The position numbers and the translations under genes were made by a program. A stretch of 64,000 nucleotides of DNA from Hyperoodon ampullatus (Eukaryota > Chordata > Mammalia > Artiodactyla > Ziphiidae): positions 100,219,513 to 100,283,512 of the forward strand of contig OX457057.1 of the NCBI GenBank assembly GCA_949752795.1, in the 5' to 3' direction. Below the pieces are notes generated by a model that ran no database searches, was not told the DNA's origin, and saw only the letters and a list, made by a program, of their open reading frames with translations. Shown here in pieces: positions 35,426-48,200 of the stretch; position 1 is the stretch's first letter; each line of letters starts with the position of its first letter.

Positions 35426-38164
35426 CTTCTTAGCATGAGGCAGGTTTAAACCTTGCAGGACACCATGCTACTCCTCTACCACCCTAACCTAGAGACCTTT
35501 ATCAGGTCAAGTAAATGGAACAAAAACAACATCTTAATTCCCCTCAAGCAACTCATGTTTCTTCGATATTTAAGATGAGACAGAAACCAAAGTAGCTACC
35601 GTAGAAAACCTCAAGGTACTCACGCTCTGGTTGGGGGTTGCACAACAATACAAAAAGTTACCAGAGACAACTGAATAATGCAAGTGGGGTTTAAATGCCA
35701 TATAGGGTCGTTAAAGGCGGTCCTAGCAAAAACAGATCTTTGTGGGCAGGAAAAAGTTAACTAGAAAAGAAGCAAATGTCTTTTCTCTCACCAAAGCATT
35801 ACTTACCTGGAGTTCTGCACTGTCTCCCTGTGTTTGCATTGTTTCAGTTGGCTTGTCTTGGTCTTAGGATGAGGTCAGAGAGAGGCACAAGAGGGCCCCA
35901 AGAGCTGAGTCCTGTTTCAGGGAGACAGCAATGTGGTGTGCTCTCTGCAAGGGCTTGGGCTGGTATAAGAAGGAGCTCCCAGGCCACAGCACTCTCCAAA
36001 ACATTCTCAAATAACTTGTAGGGAAGACCTAGGAACGGCCAAAAGGCAAGTTGAGAAAGGACCTTGCTGCGTTACACATAAATGTCCCCCTCCTACCTTC
36101 TAAATCTCTATAAGCAAAAGGGAAAAGATGAGCTTCGAGAAGAATCCAATGGGTACTTCTGGGACACCTACAAGTGATTCCCTTGGAGGGATGTGAAAGC
36201 AACTTTTCCTTTTCTCCCAATGGTGTGACTACTTGTGCTGCCATTAGACTGGAGGGGCACAGGGAAGGTCTCGTGGCTCTGCACACCACTGTGAAATGGT
36301 TGGCTTGGAGAAATTACTGGGAAGTGTTGCAACAGGCCTTATCCCCGACAGGAGTCCTATTCACTAATTCAACATGGCAGACACTCAGGTCTCCCTTCAG
36401 GAATGAAAGATTTATTTTCCTAGCTGCAGAAAATGCTGACAGGAAACAGCCCTTGGCTATAAGCCCCTTATAGGAATTGCCTTAACTGAAAGAAAGCAAT
36501 TTGACCAAGGTCACATCTCCATCCATGGGCAGTTCATATCTAAAGATTGTTTGATATGGAATATAAAGACCTGGTCTCCTTGTCCCAAATCAAGGGAGCT
36601 CTGAAGGGACATCTCAGCTTCAAAACCCCCTGTAGGGTTGGCTGAACCCTCCACTGAGACTGTGTTGCAGCTCAACTTTCCTGCCCCTTCATTTTCCTCC
36701 CCTCCCCTCTCTTCCTGTGGATCCCAAGGGTTCTCTCTGGTAAGCCTCTTGCACCTTAATCTCTCAGACTCTGTTCTTTCTAGCCATGGTTAAGTCCTCT
36801 AAAGGTGGGTGGACACATTTTCTGAGTATTTTATTTGGTGCCAAGCTCTCAATCAGGTATATTACGTACGTTATTTCATTTAATCAACTACTAAAAGAGG
36901 CAGGTTATTCCTGCTTGACCCATAAAGTAATGAATACCTACTGAGGCACAGTACATTGTTCAAGGTCCTACAGCAGAGCAGGGCTGAGACTCAGCGGCAC
37001 AGCTGGGATTCAAACCTTCATCCATTTGGCCTTCAAGTCCAGTCTCCTTCCAGTGGCCATACTATAGTGAAAACTATGTAATACATTTGGGGAGTTCAGA
37101 ATATTAGCTTATGGTCAGTCATACACCTAAGTATGAATCCACTGGTTCACTAGCTTTCTTTGGAGACTTTGAGCAAGGAACAGGACACTGAAGGAGTGGG
37201 GGCTTTGGTAGGGAGAAAGGGGGATGATCGCCTACACACATGGAGTCATCAAATGTTAGAGCGAGAAGGAAGCTTAGAGACCCTTGATTCTAGCTCCCTC
37301 GTACTACAGATGAGGAGAACGAGGCCTGGGTTGAAAAGTCAGTCTGGCTCCCTCTTTCTGCTTCAGCTACCCACTCCTTCCCTAGCAGACCTGGGATCAG
37401 AATTCCTAGCCCAGCCCTAGCTGCTCCCTCGGGCACTCCTTCCTCCTCTCACCTGTTGCTCTACAATGTCTGACCATTGATCCTGTTCACCTGGGCTTTG
37501 TCCTCTGCCTTCTGGCCTAGGGCTGCTTGCCATCCTGGTTGCCACAAAAATCCTGTCCTCCTGTCTCTCAACCAGTTTGACAGCTGAGGTGAGGCTGGGA
37601 GTGGGGAGGATTGTGGAGCTGCTTCTCCCAGGCCATGCCTCCATCTGTAGCATGAGCTCTGGGAAGCACTTACTCATAAGGCATGTCTTGTCCCTCAGGT
37701 GTGGACAAGAAGCCACTGAAGCCATGAGCATCTATCCCTCCCCGCTTGTGAATCTGACCTGCCACACCTGCCTGTGTAGGAGAGGGTGACTGAATACATG
37801 GGGAGAGACACCTCCTCATCATGCTTCTCCTTTTTCACCTGAACTCAAACCCATAGCTCTCCCAGGAAGGGTCTTTTGCATTCTCAAAAGACTTACCCAT
37901 CTCCGTTCTCTGTAGTGCCCACTCCCCACTCCCAGCCCACCTAACCCAAATCAAAGCCTTTCAAGACCACTTGGGCCTCAGAGCAGATAGGGTGTCCTCA
38001 GGGTGGTACGGTGGTGGCCACAACATACAGGCCCCTTCTTCATCCCTAGTGTGTTTTCCTCTCCTGAGTCTTGGTGAGTCAGCACCACAGGGCCACACAC
38101 AAGGCTCCTATTCAGGGCTCATTTTCCTTCTGCTCTAACTCAGATCTTGGCATCTCTCTCTCTC
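35426..38164. other. intergenic, mostly unassigned
   Basis: Relatively repeat-poor sequence. A decayed minus-strand MIR lies at about 36830-37065 ('tactgaggcacagtacattg', 'cacagctgggattcaaacc'). Short open frames (for example 37160-37420, 36174-36473) lack domains, splice context or neighbours that support a gene. Confidence 0.45.
36830..37065 (-). repeat. probable MIR SINE, minus strand
   Basis: The reverse-complement MIR landmarks 'ttatttcatttaatcaac', 'ctgaggcacagtacattg' and 'agctgggattcaaacc' appear in order. Confidence 0.65.
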
Positions 38165-38259
38165 TCACACACACACACATACTCTATGTGAGCCTTATTC
38201 TCACCATGGGAAAGCTCTGCTCCCTGCCCCGGTCTCCTTGGTTTCCCCCAGTATCCCCC

Positions 38260-38345
<86 letters not shown>
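38165..38345. repeat. (CA)n microsatellites, one of about 84 bp
   Basis: A short (CA) run at 38166-38180 and a perfect run of about 42 CA units at 38262-38345. A further short run lies at 38519-38540. Open frames across it encode only Thr-His repeats and are artefacts. Confidence 0.97.
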
Positions 38346-38347
<2 letters not shown>

Positions 38348-38869
38348 CTGCCAACATTCCTCATCCTTACCTTCTGGGAGTTTTCAGTCCCAGCTGGATA
38401 CAAACATAAAGGAGGTAGAGCAAAATAGTAGTGTTAAACTATTAAATCCTCATTCACGTATTTTCAACTGGTGTTTGTTGTTGCTGTCTCTTTGCAGACC
38501 CTGAGCTATACTGAGAAGGACACACATACACACACACACATTTGCTGTGCCTGCCTGTCACTTATTCAGGTTATGTTTATTAAGCACTGACTCTGTGTGA
38601 AGCCTCATGCTAAAGACTGGAATTTACACACTGATGGGGGAACAAGCCTTGCAGATGTGACATCTCAGGGCAGTGCTGGGCAGCAGGTGCCCCAAGTGGG
38701 TGATGAGGCCCCAAGTGCCTATGAAGTTCAGTAGAGCAGGGAAATCTGTGGGTCTAGAGACATCGGATTTAAATAAACAGAAGGGAGAAGGATCGTGGTT
38801 TGCATTGATAGGGGTATGTGTATAACCTATGTATGTAGGACGTGGGGATGCAAAAGTAGGAGGAGCAAG

Positions 38870-39040
38870 AAAAGTTCAGAACAAGGACTCTGCCATCCTC
38901 TGTGTAACCTTGAGCAAGTCAATTAACCTCGCTAGCCTTCATTTCAGCATCAATGTAATGAAGATATGAGAACCTTCCTCTTAGGGTTTTGTGAGAATTA
39001 AATGAGATAAAGCAGGCAAGTACGTAGGTCAGGGTGAGTA
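38870..39040 (+). repeat. MIR SINE
   Basis: 'tgtgtaaccttgagcaagtc', 'cttagggttttgtgagaatt' and 'aaatgagataaagcaggca' follow the MIR core order. Confidence 0.75.
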
Positions 39041-39054
39041 GTCTGCAGATGTGC

Positions 39055-39400
39055 AGCCTTTGTGAAAAGAAGCAGCGGGCGAAAGGGCGGCTCCAGGGCT
39101 GCGAGTCCGGAGGGGAAGCTAAGCTGAGAGGTTGCCACGGGCAGCCCCGCCCTTCATCGGAAAGCTGAATTGCTAGCGCCCCCTGGTGTTTCAGTCGCTA
39201 AGATTCTCTCTACACCGAGGTGTGGCCGCACACCCACCTCCTTAGAAAAGGACGGGTCAGCGGTCTGGAATGGACCCGCTTCAGACCGGCTGGCGCGGGC
39301 GGGGTGCGTCCCCTCCCCACATCCGCGCTCTGCCACCTCCCTGATGGCCTAGTCGGGAGCTCAGCCACAGTCCCCGCCTTAGGCACGGATGGAAGCCCAA
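39055..39400. promoter_or_regulatory. CpG-dense block, candidate regulatory element
   Basis: About two dozen CpGs in about 340 bp, against a CpG-poor background. Includes 'gcgggcgaaagggcggctcc' and 'ctggcgcgggcggggtgcg'. No start codon or splice context was recognised. It contains a strong CTCF-type site (annotated separately). It could be an enhancer, an insulator or a distal alternative promoter. It is not derived from any SINE seen here. Confidence 0.55.
39173..39189 (-). promoter_or_regulatory. CTCF-type binding site
   Basis: On the minus strand this reads acaccagggggcgctag, matching the CTCF core (CCASNAGGGGGCGC-type) at essentially every key position. The unit is inside the CpG-dense block. 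It lies about 8 kb downstream of the CTTNBP2NL stop. Confidence 0.75.
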
Positions 39401-39899
39401 ACTAGTAGAAGGGCAGAGCATACCAGAAACTGCTTCATAGGATTGTGACCCTTAACTGAGCAAATCTAAGACTCCAAACTAGTTAGGGCATAAGTAAGCA
39501 CTCAGAAAGCGACAGCTACTAGTATTATGTAGCTCCTAATAGTAGGTGATCCATAACTATTTGTTACACAGGGGTCAGGATGACTCTATCAACATTTATT
39601 TATATATTCATTCGTTCATTTAAGTATGCTTCAAAAATGTCTTGCTCCTCCTATACTGTTTATGCTGAAACAAACAAAAACCTTAATAAGACAAATAAGT
39701 GAGCAAGAGCCAGCACTCTGTGGGAGGAAAACAAAGAGATTTCATTCGTTCAAACATGCATACATTAGCTCCTGCTAGGTGCAACTCACTGACTTAGGCA
39801 CTGGGATAGAGAAATAAATAAGTTACAGGGCCTTAGGGTCTTTAAATGCTGGTGGGAGAGACAATGCGAAACACGGTATTATGCATACTATAATAAAAA

Positions 39900-40420
39900 T
39901 AGGAGGCCGCTCTCAAGCCTTTTGAGACAGACCACATTCTATGGAATGTGTATCTCCCAGGGCCTCTTGCCTTCTGAGATGGCCTACACTCTATGGAGTG
40001 TGTGTCCCCTTAGTAAATCTACTTCTTACCTCTCGCCGAATTCCTTCTTCATGAGACATAAAGAACCCGAGCTTCAGTAAGTCCTGACACCAGTTTCACT
40101 TGCTCATAGGGTGCCGAGTGCAGAGGCCTTGTCCCCCAGCACTTCAGCAAAATGGCTGTGCCCGACACTTCAGCTCGGCAGGTCGTGTGCAGAGATGCCC
40201 CGCACACACTATGATTCAAGATGGCGGCGGCAGGCTGTGTGCAGGGACACACACCTGGCACTGTGATCTGGAGTGAGTGCCAGGGGCAGCGTGCCAGACT
40301 GGCCAGAATTCCATCCTCCTGCCTCTGGCAAGATCCTTATAAAACAGCCCCGCTGAAGGCCTTTCAGGGAGATCTTGTACTCAGGAGCACTAACTCACAC
40401 CTCTCCATTCTTTGATCAAA
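39900..40420 (+). mobile_element. probable ERV LTR fragments
   Basis: The segment 39945-40090 looks like an R-U5 end: 'ctctcgccgaattccttctt', 'catgagacataaagaacccg' and 'agcttcagtaagtcctgac'. It is followed at 40090-40415 by U3-like GC-richer sequence with a TATA-like 'ccttataaaacagccc' near 40334. A duplicated 'actctatggagtgtgt'-type phrase (near 39937 and 39988) supports LTR-type sequence. The family was not identified. No retroviral genes seen. Confidence 0.45.
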
Positions 40421-41502
40421 CAATGAAACTTTCCTCTGCTTCTGAAAAGAGTGAAAAATCAAAAAGATAAAAATAGGAATAAGCTGTGGTGACACAATCC
40501 CCAGTGGAGTCAGGAATGGTCTCACAGAGGACATGACACTCAATCTGCTCTCGAAGGAGGGGTAGATGCTCCCAGGAAGAGAAGGCAATGAAGGGTATTC
40601 CAGGTAATGAGAAAAATGTATGCAATGCACCGAGTTGCCAACCAGCATAGTGAGAAGTCTGGGTGGGAGTGTGGATCTGGAGAAGTAAATGGGTTCAGAA
40701 AAGGACCCAGTCTGCCCAGGAGAAGAATTTGGACTCTATTTGGTGGATCACTGGGAGCCTGAACCAAAGAGGCATCATGAGCAGAGGCAGATTTACCATG
40801 AAGTTAAGCTTCAAGGACCATGATTGGCACAGCCCCTTCCAAACATGAAGGGCCCAAGCAATGTGTTCATATGGTCATATGTTTTTATAAAATTTGCAAA
40901 AGTAAGTATTTTAGCTGTAGTCAGTTAAGACTGCTGTCTCTTTTCACGGTGGCATCTATATCACACTTTCCCCCATGTTGGGTGACCTTGGAGTGGTGGC
41001 CACAGCATTTTGGGAATTTAGCTGAAGGTAAATTGAATAAGGGGTTATTTTTTGAGTAAAATGTATTTATGTGGTTTGCAGTCACTTTCGTGTATAGTTG
41101 AGTTTTTACTAGCCATCCCAGTGTAGAAATGGCTTCCAGGAGTGGTCCTATCAAGCATTGTGCTGCCTCACCTTGCATAATAATGTGAAGGAGAAGCACC
41201 AAAGGTTGTATTGATATAAATATACCTTATAGAACCTGGCCCTAAAAGTAAAATGGGAAATGGAGGACAAACAATGTTTTAAATGTATGAAGCCAGAAGC
41301 TGGTCTCTAGAAAATTCTTCCAATTATTAGATGTGTAAAACTATAAGTGGGCAATTAATTTCTCATCAATGCTAGTCAAAACAAAATTTCTCTCTTGTCA
41401 GGAAAATATTCAATAATGCAGTATACACAATTATAAATGCATCATAAATACAAAGATTAGAGTATGGAATCAAAAGATATGTTTTTTAAAATTTTAGAGA
41501 AT
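40421..41502. other. intergenic, unassigned, possibly old repeat
   Basis: Phrases such as 'gaagggtattccaggtaatg' near 40593 resemble a common old mammalian repeat I cannot name. The rest is unassigned. No gene found. Confidence 0.35.
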
Positions 41503-42176
41503 TCTGCTTCTGACCAAGATGGAATAATAGGGACTGGATTTGTTCTCCCATCTAAAACAACTAAACACTGAGCAGAATATATTAAACAACAATTTTCAAG
41601 AGATTGGACATCAGGCAACAAAGGATAGAGATGGAAAACAAATGAAGTGAGTCCTATGATTGACCCAGCAGTGAAAGGGGAACCAAGGTAGGCCTGGCAA
41701 TCTCCCTAAGTACAGGAGATAAAGCTGAGAGTTGGAAGAGAAGAGTATTGTAGACAAGAGAGATGCAATGAGAGAGAGGTCCTGAGATCCTCAAAGGATT
41801 CCTCTGGGGTCTTCAACTAAGTACTAATCAACATATGCATGTGAGGAAATGCCCAAAAGCCAATGAGAGCCACCCGAAAGGATTAGAGGGAACAATACTC
41901 AGAGCTCTCATGGGACTATGTGTAGTTTTCATTCTCACTAACCAGAATGACAAATCTCGTAATTCACAGAACATGGGATAGAGTATTCATTCAGAAGGCT
42001 TTGTCTCTATGGTGGGCCAAACTTAGCCTAAGTGCTGCTCTGCTCCCACCTTAAAAAAATAGTTTAAAAGAAAAACTAAAAAGGGTCAAACTATCTGCAA
42101 ATGACTGCATCCCAGAACAAAGCTCAAGAATTTGTATAGGAAAACAAAAATATCTGTACCCAAAAAGCTAAAATCA

Positions 42177-42301
42177 GGGAATTCCCTGGTGGTCCGGTGG
42201 TTAAGACTCCATGCTTCCACTACAAGGAGCACGGGTTCAATCCCTGGCCAGGGAAATAAGGTTCCACATGCCACACAGCATGGCTACAAAAAAAAATAAA
42301 A
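42177..42301 (+). mobile_element. short tRNA-Glu-derived SINE (CHR/Bov-tA-like)
   Basis: About 125 bp: 'attccctggtggtccggtgg', B box 'ggttcaatccctgg', then a short body with an A-tail. It is directly followed by a CHR-1 SINE, which inserted into or beside its tail. Confidence 0.88.
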
Positions 42302-42302
42302 A

Positions 42303-42640
42303 GGGATTTCCCTGGTGGCACAGTGGTTAAGAATCACCTGCCAATGCAGGGGAAACAGGTTCGAGCCCTAGTCCAGGAAGATCCCACATACCGAGGAGCA
42401 ACTAAGCCCATGTGCCACAACCACTGAGCCTGTGCGCTAGAGCCTGCAAGCCACAACTACTGAAGCCCACACGCCTAGGGCCTGTGCTCCACAACAAGAG
42501 AAGCCACCGTGATGAGAAGAGTACACACCGCAACAAAGAGCAGCCCCCACTTGCCACAGCTAGAGAAAGCCCGCACAGCAACGAAGACCCAACACAGCCA
42601 AAAATAAATAAAAATTTTAAAAAATTCTATTAAAAAAAAG
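42303..42640 (+). mobile_element. CHR-1-type SINE
   Basis: 'gggatttccctggtggcaca', B box 'ggttcgagcccta', CHR-1 body with 'agaagccaccgtgatgagaa' and 'agacccaacacagcc', and an A/T-rich tail. Confidence 0.9.
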
Positions 42641-43828
42641 TTCAAATCACAATATCTAGCATCTAATCAAAAATTACCAGGCACACAAAGAAGCTGAAAA
42701 ATTGGGCCCATAATTAGGAGAAAAGGCAATCAATTGAAAATTAACAAAAAATGACATAATAGTAGAATTAGTATAAAATTATATTAAAACAGCTATTATA
42801 ACTGTATTCCTTATGTTCAAGGAGACAGAGGAAAGATTGAGTTTGTTAATTTGAGACATGAAAGATAAAGCAAAGACATAGCTCAAACTTCTAGAAATGA
42901 AAAGCACACTATCTGAGATGGAAAAAAACATTGGATGGTATTAATAGCAGATTACACAGTATGGAAGGGATAGTTGAAAAAATACCAATAAAAACCATTC
43001 ATAATGAAACACAGAACATAAAGATTTTTAACAGTGAGCAGAACATCAGTGAGCTTTGGGACAAATTCAAGTCACATAATATAACTGAAGTCCCTGAAGG
43101 AAAATATTTGAACAAATAATGGCCAAATTTTTCCAAATTTCGTGAAAATGAGAACCCCAAGCACAGGAAACACGAAGGAAAGTACACCAAGGAATATCAT
43201 AATCAAATTGTTTAAAATCAGTGATAAAGAGAAAACCTTCAAAACAAGCAGAGAGAATAGACCATATTCTAAACAGATGAACAAGGATAAGAATTACAGC
43301 AGAATTCTCTTTGATAACAATACAATCCTGAAGACAGTGGAGTGATAGCTTTAGAGTACTGAGGAAAAAACTGTCAACCTAGAATTCTATACCTGGTGAA
43401 AATACCTTTCAAAACAAAGGCAAAATAGAGACTTTTCTCAAACATGCACAATCTGAAAGAACTTATCACCAGCAAACCTGCAGTACAGAAATACAAATTC
43501 CATTAGCTGTACAAGGAAGGGAAAGTGAAGAGCACTAGAAATGGTAACTATGTGGGTAAATTTGAAAGGTTGTTTCTCTTATTCTTTAAATCTCTTTACA
43601 ATTTTATAACAATGAATTGTGGGGTGTATAAAATATGTAGAAGTAAAATGTATGACAACAATAGCACAAAGGCTGAGAGAGAAGAAATGGAAGTAAGATT
43701 CTTATACTATCGTGAATCAGTATAATATATGAAAGAAGTACACGATAAGTTAAAGTTGTATACTGTAAGCCCTAAAGCAACCGCCAAGAAACAAAACAAA
43801 ACAAAGGACATAAAAACGAAATCATAGC

Positions 43829-44330
43829 GTGACTGGAGAGGGGCTGCACTGACAACAAGGTCAGTCATGGCGGTATGGACGCAGATGCTGCTCGGCATGT
43901 GGAACGTCAGAACTATGCAAGCCCTAGGCTTCAACTCTCAACGGTCTCAGCCCCAACGGGTCAGAAAATTTCCATCCTGGTGCAGATGCCATCCAGGAGA
44001 CCCTTGGGGCCTTTGGAAAGAGAGAACAGGCTGAAGAGGAAGGATAACTCCAAGCACAGACTAGAGAACAATGGTCAACTTTGAAGAAACACCGTGAAGA
44101 TGAGATCACTCATCACATAAAGGAGATTTAGCCCCTGCGGAAAGATACTGAGCAGCACAAGCAAGGGATCAAGAAATTAATAAAATGTGATGATGATTAA
44201 GTACACACAGTTCCCCATAAAATGGCTACATATCATTGCCCACTTCTATGTAGACATAGTTCTGGTTTCATTAATATCTATCTGTGTGCTGCCAATGGAT
44301 TATAATAAATTGTTATCAGTGAAAAAAAAT
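43829..44330 (+). pseudogene. ATP5IF1: processed pseudogene of ATP5IF1 (ATP synthase inhibitory factor 1)
   Basis: The parent gene encodes the mitochondrial inhibitor of F1Fo ATP synthase. This intronless copy has a 5' UTR remnant, ATG at 43867-43869, stop TAA at 44198-44200 after 'KCDDD', and a 3' UTR with AATAAA near 44304 and a short A-tail. Within the frame are an early frameshift, a stop ('GAGGAAGGATAA' near 44036-44047) and a second stop near 44129. The middle 'FGKREQAEE' homology is clear. A decayed TSD (aaaacgaaatcata near 43814 versus aaaatggaatccta near 44326) fits, since both resemble one L1 target. It lies inside the old L1 between ORF1 and ORF2. Not functional. Confidence 0.9.
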
Positions 44331-44668
44331 GGAATCCTAAAAAATAATCGAAAACAAAGAAAAAGGGGAAAGGAGAGCAAAGAACAAATGATAGAAGAAT
44401 AGTAAGACTGTTGATTGAAAATCAACAATCTCAATAACCACCTAAAATGTAAATGGTCTGAACAACCCAATTAAAGGCAGAGATTGTCATATTGTGTAAA
44501 AAAAGCAAGACCCAAATATATGCTGCCTACAAGAAATCCACTTTAAATAGAAAGACAGAAATAGGGTAAACTGTTATAGAATACTCCAACCAAATGGAGC
44601 AGAATACATGTATTTTTTTGTTAGTGCACAAGAACATTCACTATGATAGACCATTAAAATGTCTCAGT

Positions 44669-45269
44669 CGGGCTTCCCTGGTGGTGCAGTGGTTAAGAAT
44701 CCACATCTCAGGCTTCCCTGGTGGCGCAGTGGTTGAGAGAGCGCCTGCCGATGCAGGGGACGCAGGTTTGTGCCCTGGTCCGGGAAGATCCCACATGCTG
44801 CGGAGCGGCTGGGCCCGTGAGCCATGGCCGCTGAGCCTGCGTGTCCGGAGCCTGTGCTCCACAACGGAAGAGGCCACAGCAGTGAGAGGCCCATGTACCG
44901 CAAAAAAAAAAAAAAAAAAAAAAAAGAATCCACCTGCCAATGAAGGGGACATGGGCTTGAGCCCTGGTCTGGGAAGATCCCACATGCTGCAGAGCAACTA
45001 AGCCCGTGTGCCACAACTACTGAGCCTGTGCTCTGGAGCCCACAAGCCACAACTACTGAGCCCACGTGCCACAACTACTGAAGCCCGCATGCCTAGAGCC
45101 TGTGTTCCTCAACAAGAGAAGCCACCACAATGAGAAGCCCATGCACCACAAAGAAGAGTAGCCCCCACTCGCCACAACTAGAGAAAGCCCGTGTGCAGCA
45201 ATGAAGACCCAACACAGCCCAAAATAAATAAATTAAGTAAATAAATTTTTTAAAAATAATTTACAAAAA
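44669..45269 (+). mobile_element. CHR-1 SINE containing a nested CHR-2 SINE
   Basis: The outer element has an exact 14-bp TSD taaaatgtctcagt (44655-44668 and 45270-45283). The inner CHR-2 is at 44711-44923, flanked by an imperfect 16-bp duplication starting aagaatccac (44695-44710 and 44924-44939, three mismatches). The outer body then resumes to its 'aaataaataaatt' tail. Confidence 0.95.
44711..44923 (+). mobile_element. nested CHR-2-type SINE
   Basis: Complete CHR-2 body from 'ggcttccctggtggcgcagt' to 'ggcccatgtaccgc' and a roughly 22-base A-tail. Useful as an ordinary-decay comparator for the A-to-G-rich copy at 20027. Confidence 0.94.
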
Positions 45270-48200
45270 TAAAATGTCTCAGTAAGTTTAAAAGGATTTA
45301 TGTCATAGAAAGCATGTTCTCTGACTACAATGGAATTAAATTAGAAATTAATAACAGAAAGGTCTCTGGGGAATCCCCAAATATTTGGAAAATAGCACAG
45401 TTCTAAATAGCCCATGGGTCAATAAAGAAATTAAAGAGGGAGTTAGAAAATATTTGCATATGAATGAAAATGAAAACACAACATATCAATATTTGTGGGA
45501 TACAGATAAAGCAGCACTTATAGGGAAATTTATAACATTAAAAGTCTACATTAAAAAAGAAAAATAGGATTAAAGTCAATTAAGAAAGTAGAAATAAATA
45601 AGCAGAGAAAAAGGAATTACAAAGATCAGAACAGAAATCAATGAAATGGAAAACAAAAACAATAGGGAAAAATCAATGAAACCAGAAGCCAGTTCTTTAA
45701 GATCAATAAAATTGACAAAACTCTAACCAGAATAATTAGGAATAAAATAGAAAAGACACAAATGGCCAATATCAGGAAGGAGAGGTGCCATCACTATAGA
45801 TTGCACAGTTATTAAAGGGAATATTGTAAATAATTTTATATCAATAAATTTAATAACATATGAAATGAACAAATTCCTTGAAAGACACAAATTAGCAAAG
45901 CTCACTCAAGAAGAAATAGGTAATCTGAATAGCCCCACACATATTAAAGAAATTGACTTCTTAGTTTAAAACTTTCCCACAGAAGAAACTCCAGGCGCAG
46001 ATGGTTTCATTAATGAATCCTACAAACATTCAAAGAAACAAAATACGAATTCTACAGAAACTTCTCCAGGATACTGAAGAGATTGGATCACTTCCCAACT
46101 CACTCTATAAGACCAAGCAGTAACATGACAAAGAAAGATACAAACCAACTTCCCTCATGAACAAACATGCCAAAAAATCTTAACAACATTTTAACAAATC
46201 AAATCCAATAATATATAAAAAGATAATACATAATGACCAACTTGGGTTTATCTCAGGAATTCAAGGTTGGTTTGACATTCGAAAACCAATCAATGTAATT
46301 CACCATATTAACAATTCAAAAAAGAAAAACTATACGATCATGTCAATATTCCCAGGTGATACAGTTCTGGAGATGAGAGAAGTGATTCTATCAGTGAAAG
46401 AATTTCCTGATCAACGTCATTGAAGATTACTCAAAATTTTCAAAGGCTTATGAGCCCAAGTTTGTTACTACATTATCATATTTACTGAATATATTTTCTG
46501 GAAAGTAACTTTAATACAGTTTACTCTCAAGGGAAAAAAAACAGATTTTTGAAATGTGGCTATTGTAATTATCCATCAAATCCAATGTCTGAGACAATTG
46601 GTAAAATGTCAAAGCATTTGGCTTTGAGGAAAATAAATGCAGATCTTTAGTGAAAATAATAGATTCAGAAAAAGAATTTGACAAAATCAACATACATTTC
46701 AGATAAAAACTCAGCAAACCAGAAATAGAAGGGAACTTTCTTGACCTGATAGTGGACATCAAAGAAAAAACCTACAGCTTATATCAAATTTAATCATAAA
46801 AGACTAAACACTTTCCCCTAAGATTAGGAATAGGGCATTAATACCCACTTTTACCACTTTTCTATTCAAATATATTGGAGGTACTAGCCAGTGCAGTAAA
46901 GCAAGAAAAAGAAATAAAGGTATTCAGATTAGAAAGGGAGGAGTAAAACTGTCTTTGCAGAAAATATAATTGTCGAAAATCTAATGGAGTCTATTTTTCT
47001 TAAAAAAACTACCAGAACTAATAAGTGAATTTATCAAGGTTGCAGAATAGATCAATTGTCTTTTTACTAGCAATGGAAATAGTAATAAACAGTACCATTT
47101 ATAATAGCATCAACAATATGAAATACTTAAGGATAAAGCTGACCAAAAATGCACAAGACTTATACATTGAAAACGACAAAACATTGCTGAGAGAAGTTGA
47201 AAAAGGCCTAAATAAATGGAGAGACATACTGTTTTCATGAATCAGAAGACAATGTTGCTAAGATGCCAGTTCTCCCCAAATTGATCAATAGATTTAATGC
47301 AATCCCAATCAAAATCTCAACAGGCTTTTTTGTAAAAAGTGGTAATTCTAAAATTTTTACAGAAATACAAAGAAAGTAACATAGTCAAAACAACTTTGAA
47401 TGGTAAGAGCAAAACTGGAAAATGTCACTACCTGACTTTAAGATTTCTTATAAAACTACATTAATTAAGACAGAGTGGTACTGGCATAAAAATAAGCAGA
47501 TCAATGGAACAGAATAGAAACTCTAGAAATAGACCCTTGAATATGTAATCAGGTGATTCTGACAAAGGTGCAAAAGCAGTTCAATAAAGAAAGTATAGTC
47601 TTTTCAACAAATGGTTCTGGAGCAATTGGATATCCATCCACATGCAAAAACTAAAATTTGATCCATACCTCATACCATATATAAAAATTATCTCAAGATA
47701 TATTGTACATCTAAATGTAAAACCTACAACTATAAAATCTGTAGAAAAAACAGGATAATATCTTTGTGACCTCAGGCTAGGCAAAGATTTCTTAATATGA
47801 TGCCAAAAGCACCATCCATAAAGAACAAATTGATAAGTTGGAACATTATCAAAATTTAAAACTTCTGCTCTTTGAAAGACACAATTAAGAGAATGGAAAG
47901 ACAAGTCATTGACTAGAAAACTATATTTTCAAATCACATATCTAATAAAGGACTGACATCCTAAATATACAACTAACTCTCAAAACTCTACAGTAAGAAA
48001 ACAACCCAATAAAAAAGGGGAAAGTGTTCTACAAGATACTTCAAAAAAGAAGACATACAAGAGGCAAATAAGTAATTGGAAAGATATTCAACATTGTTAG
48101 TCATTAGGAAAATTTAAATTAAAACCACAATGAGATATCACTACACACCTTTTAGAAGGGGTAAAATTAAAATGACCTTCCATATTAAGTGTTGATGAGG

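Noticed and set aside
35776..37789. Several 60-110-residue open frames considered as an intergenic gene
   Set aside because: No recognisable domain, no splice structure, and overlapping frames on both strands. Chance open frames fit better.
38071..38504. Open frames with long Thr-His repeats
   Set aside because: They are translation of the (CA)n microsatellite.
39154..39405. Open frames in the CpG-dense block, considered as a first exon of a new gene
   Set aside because: Frames overlap on both strands, no family is recognised, and neither a splice donor nor a strong start context stands out.
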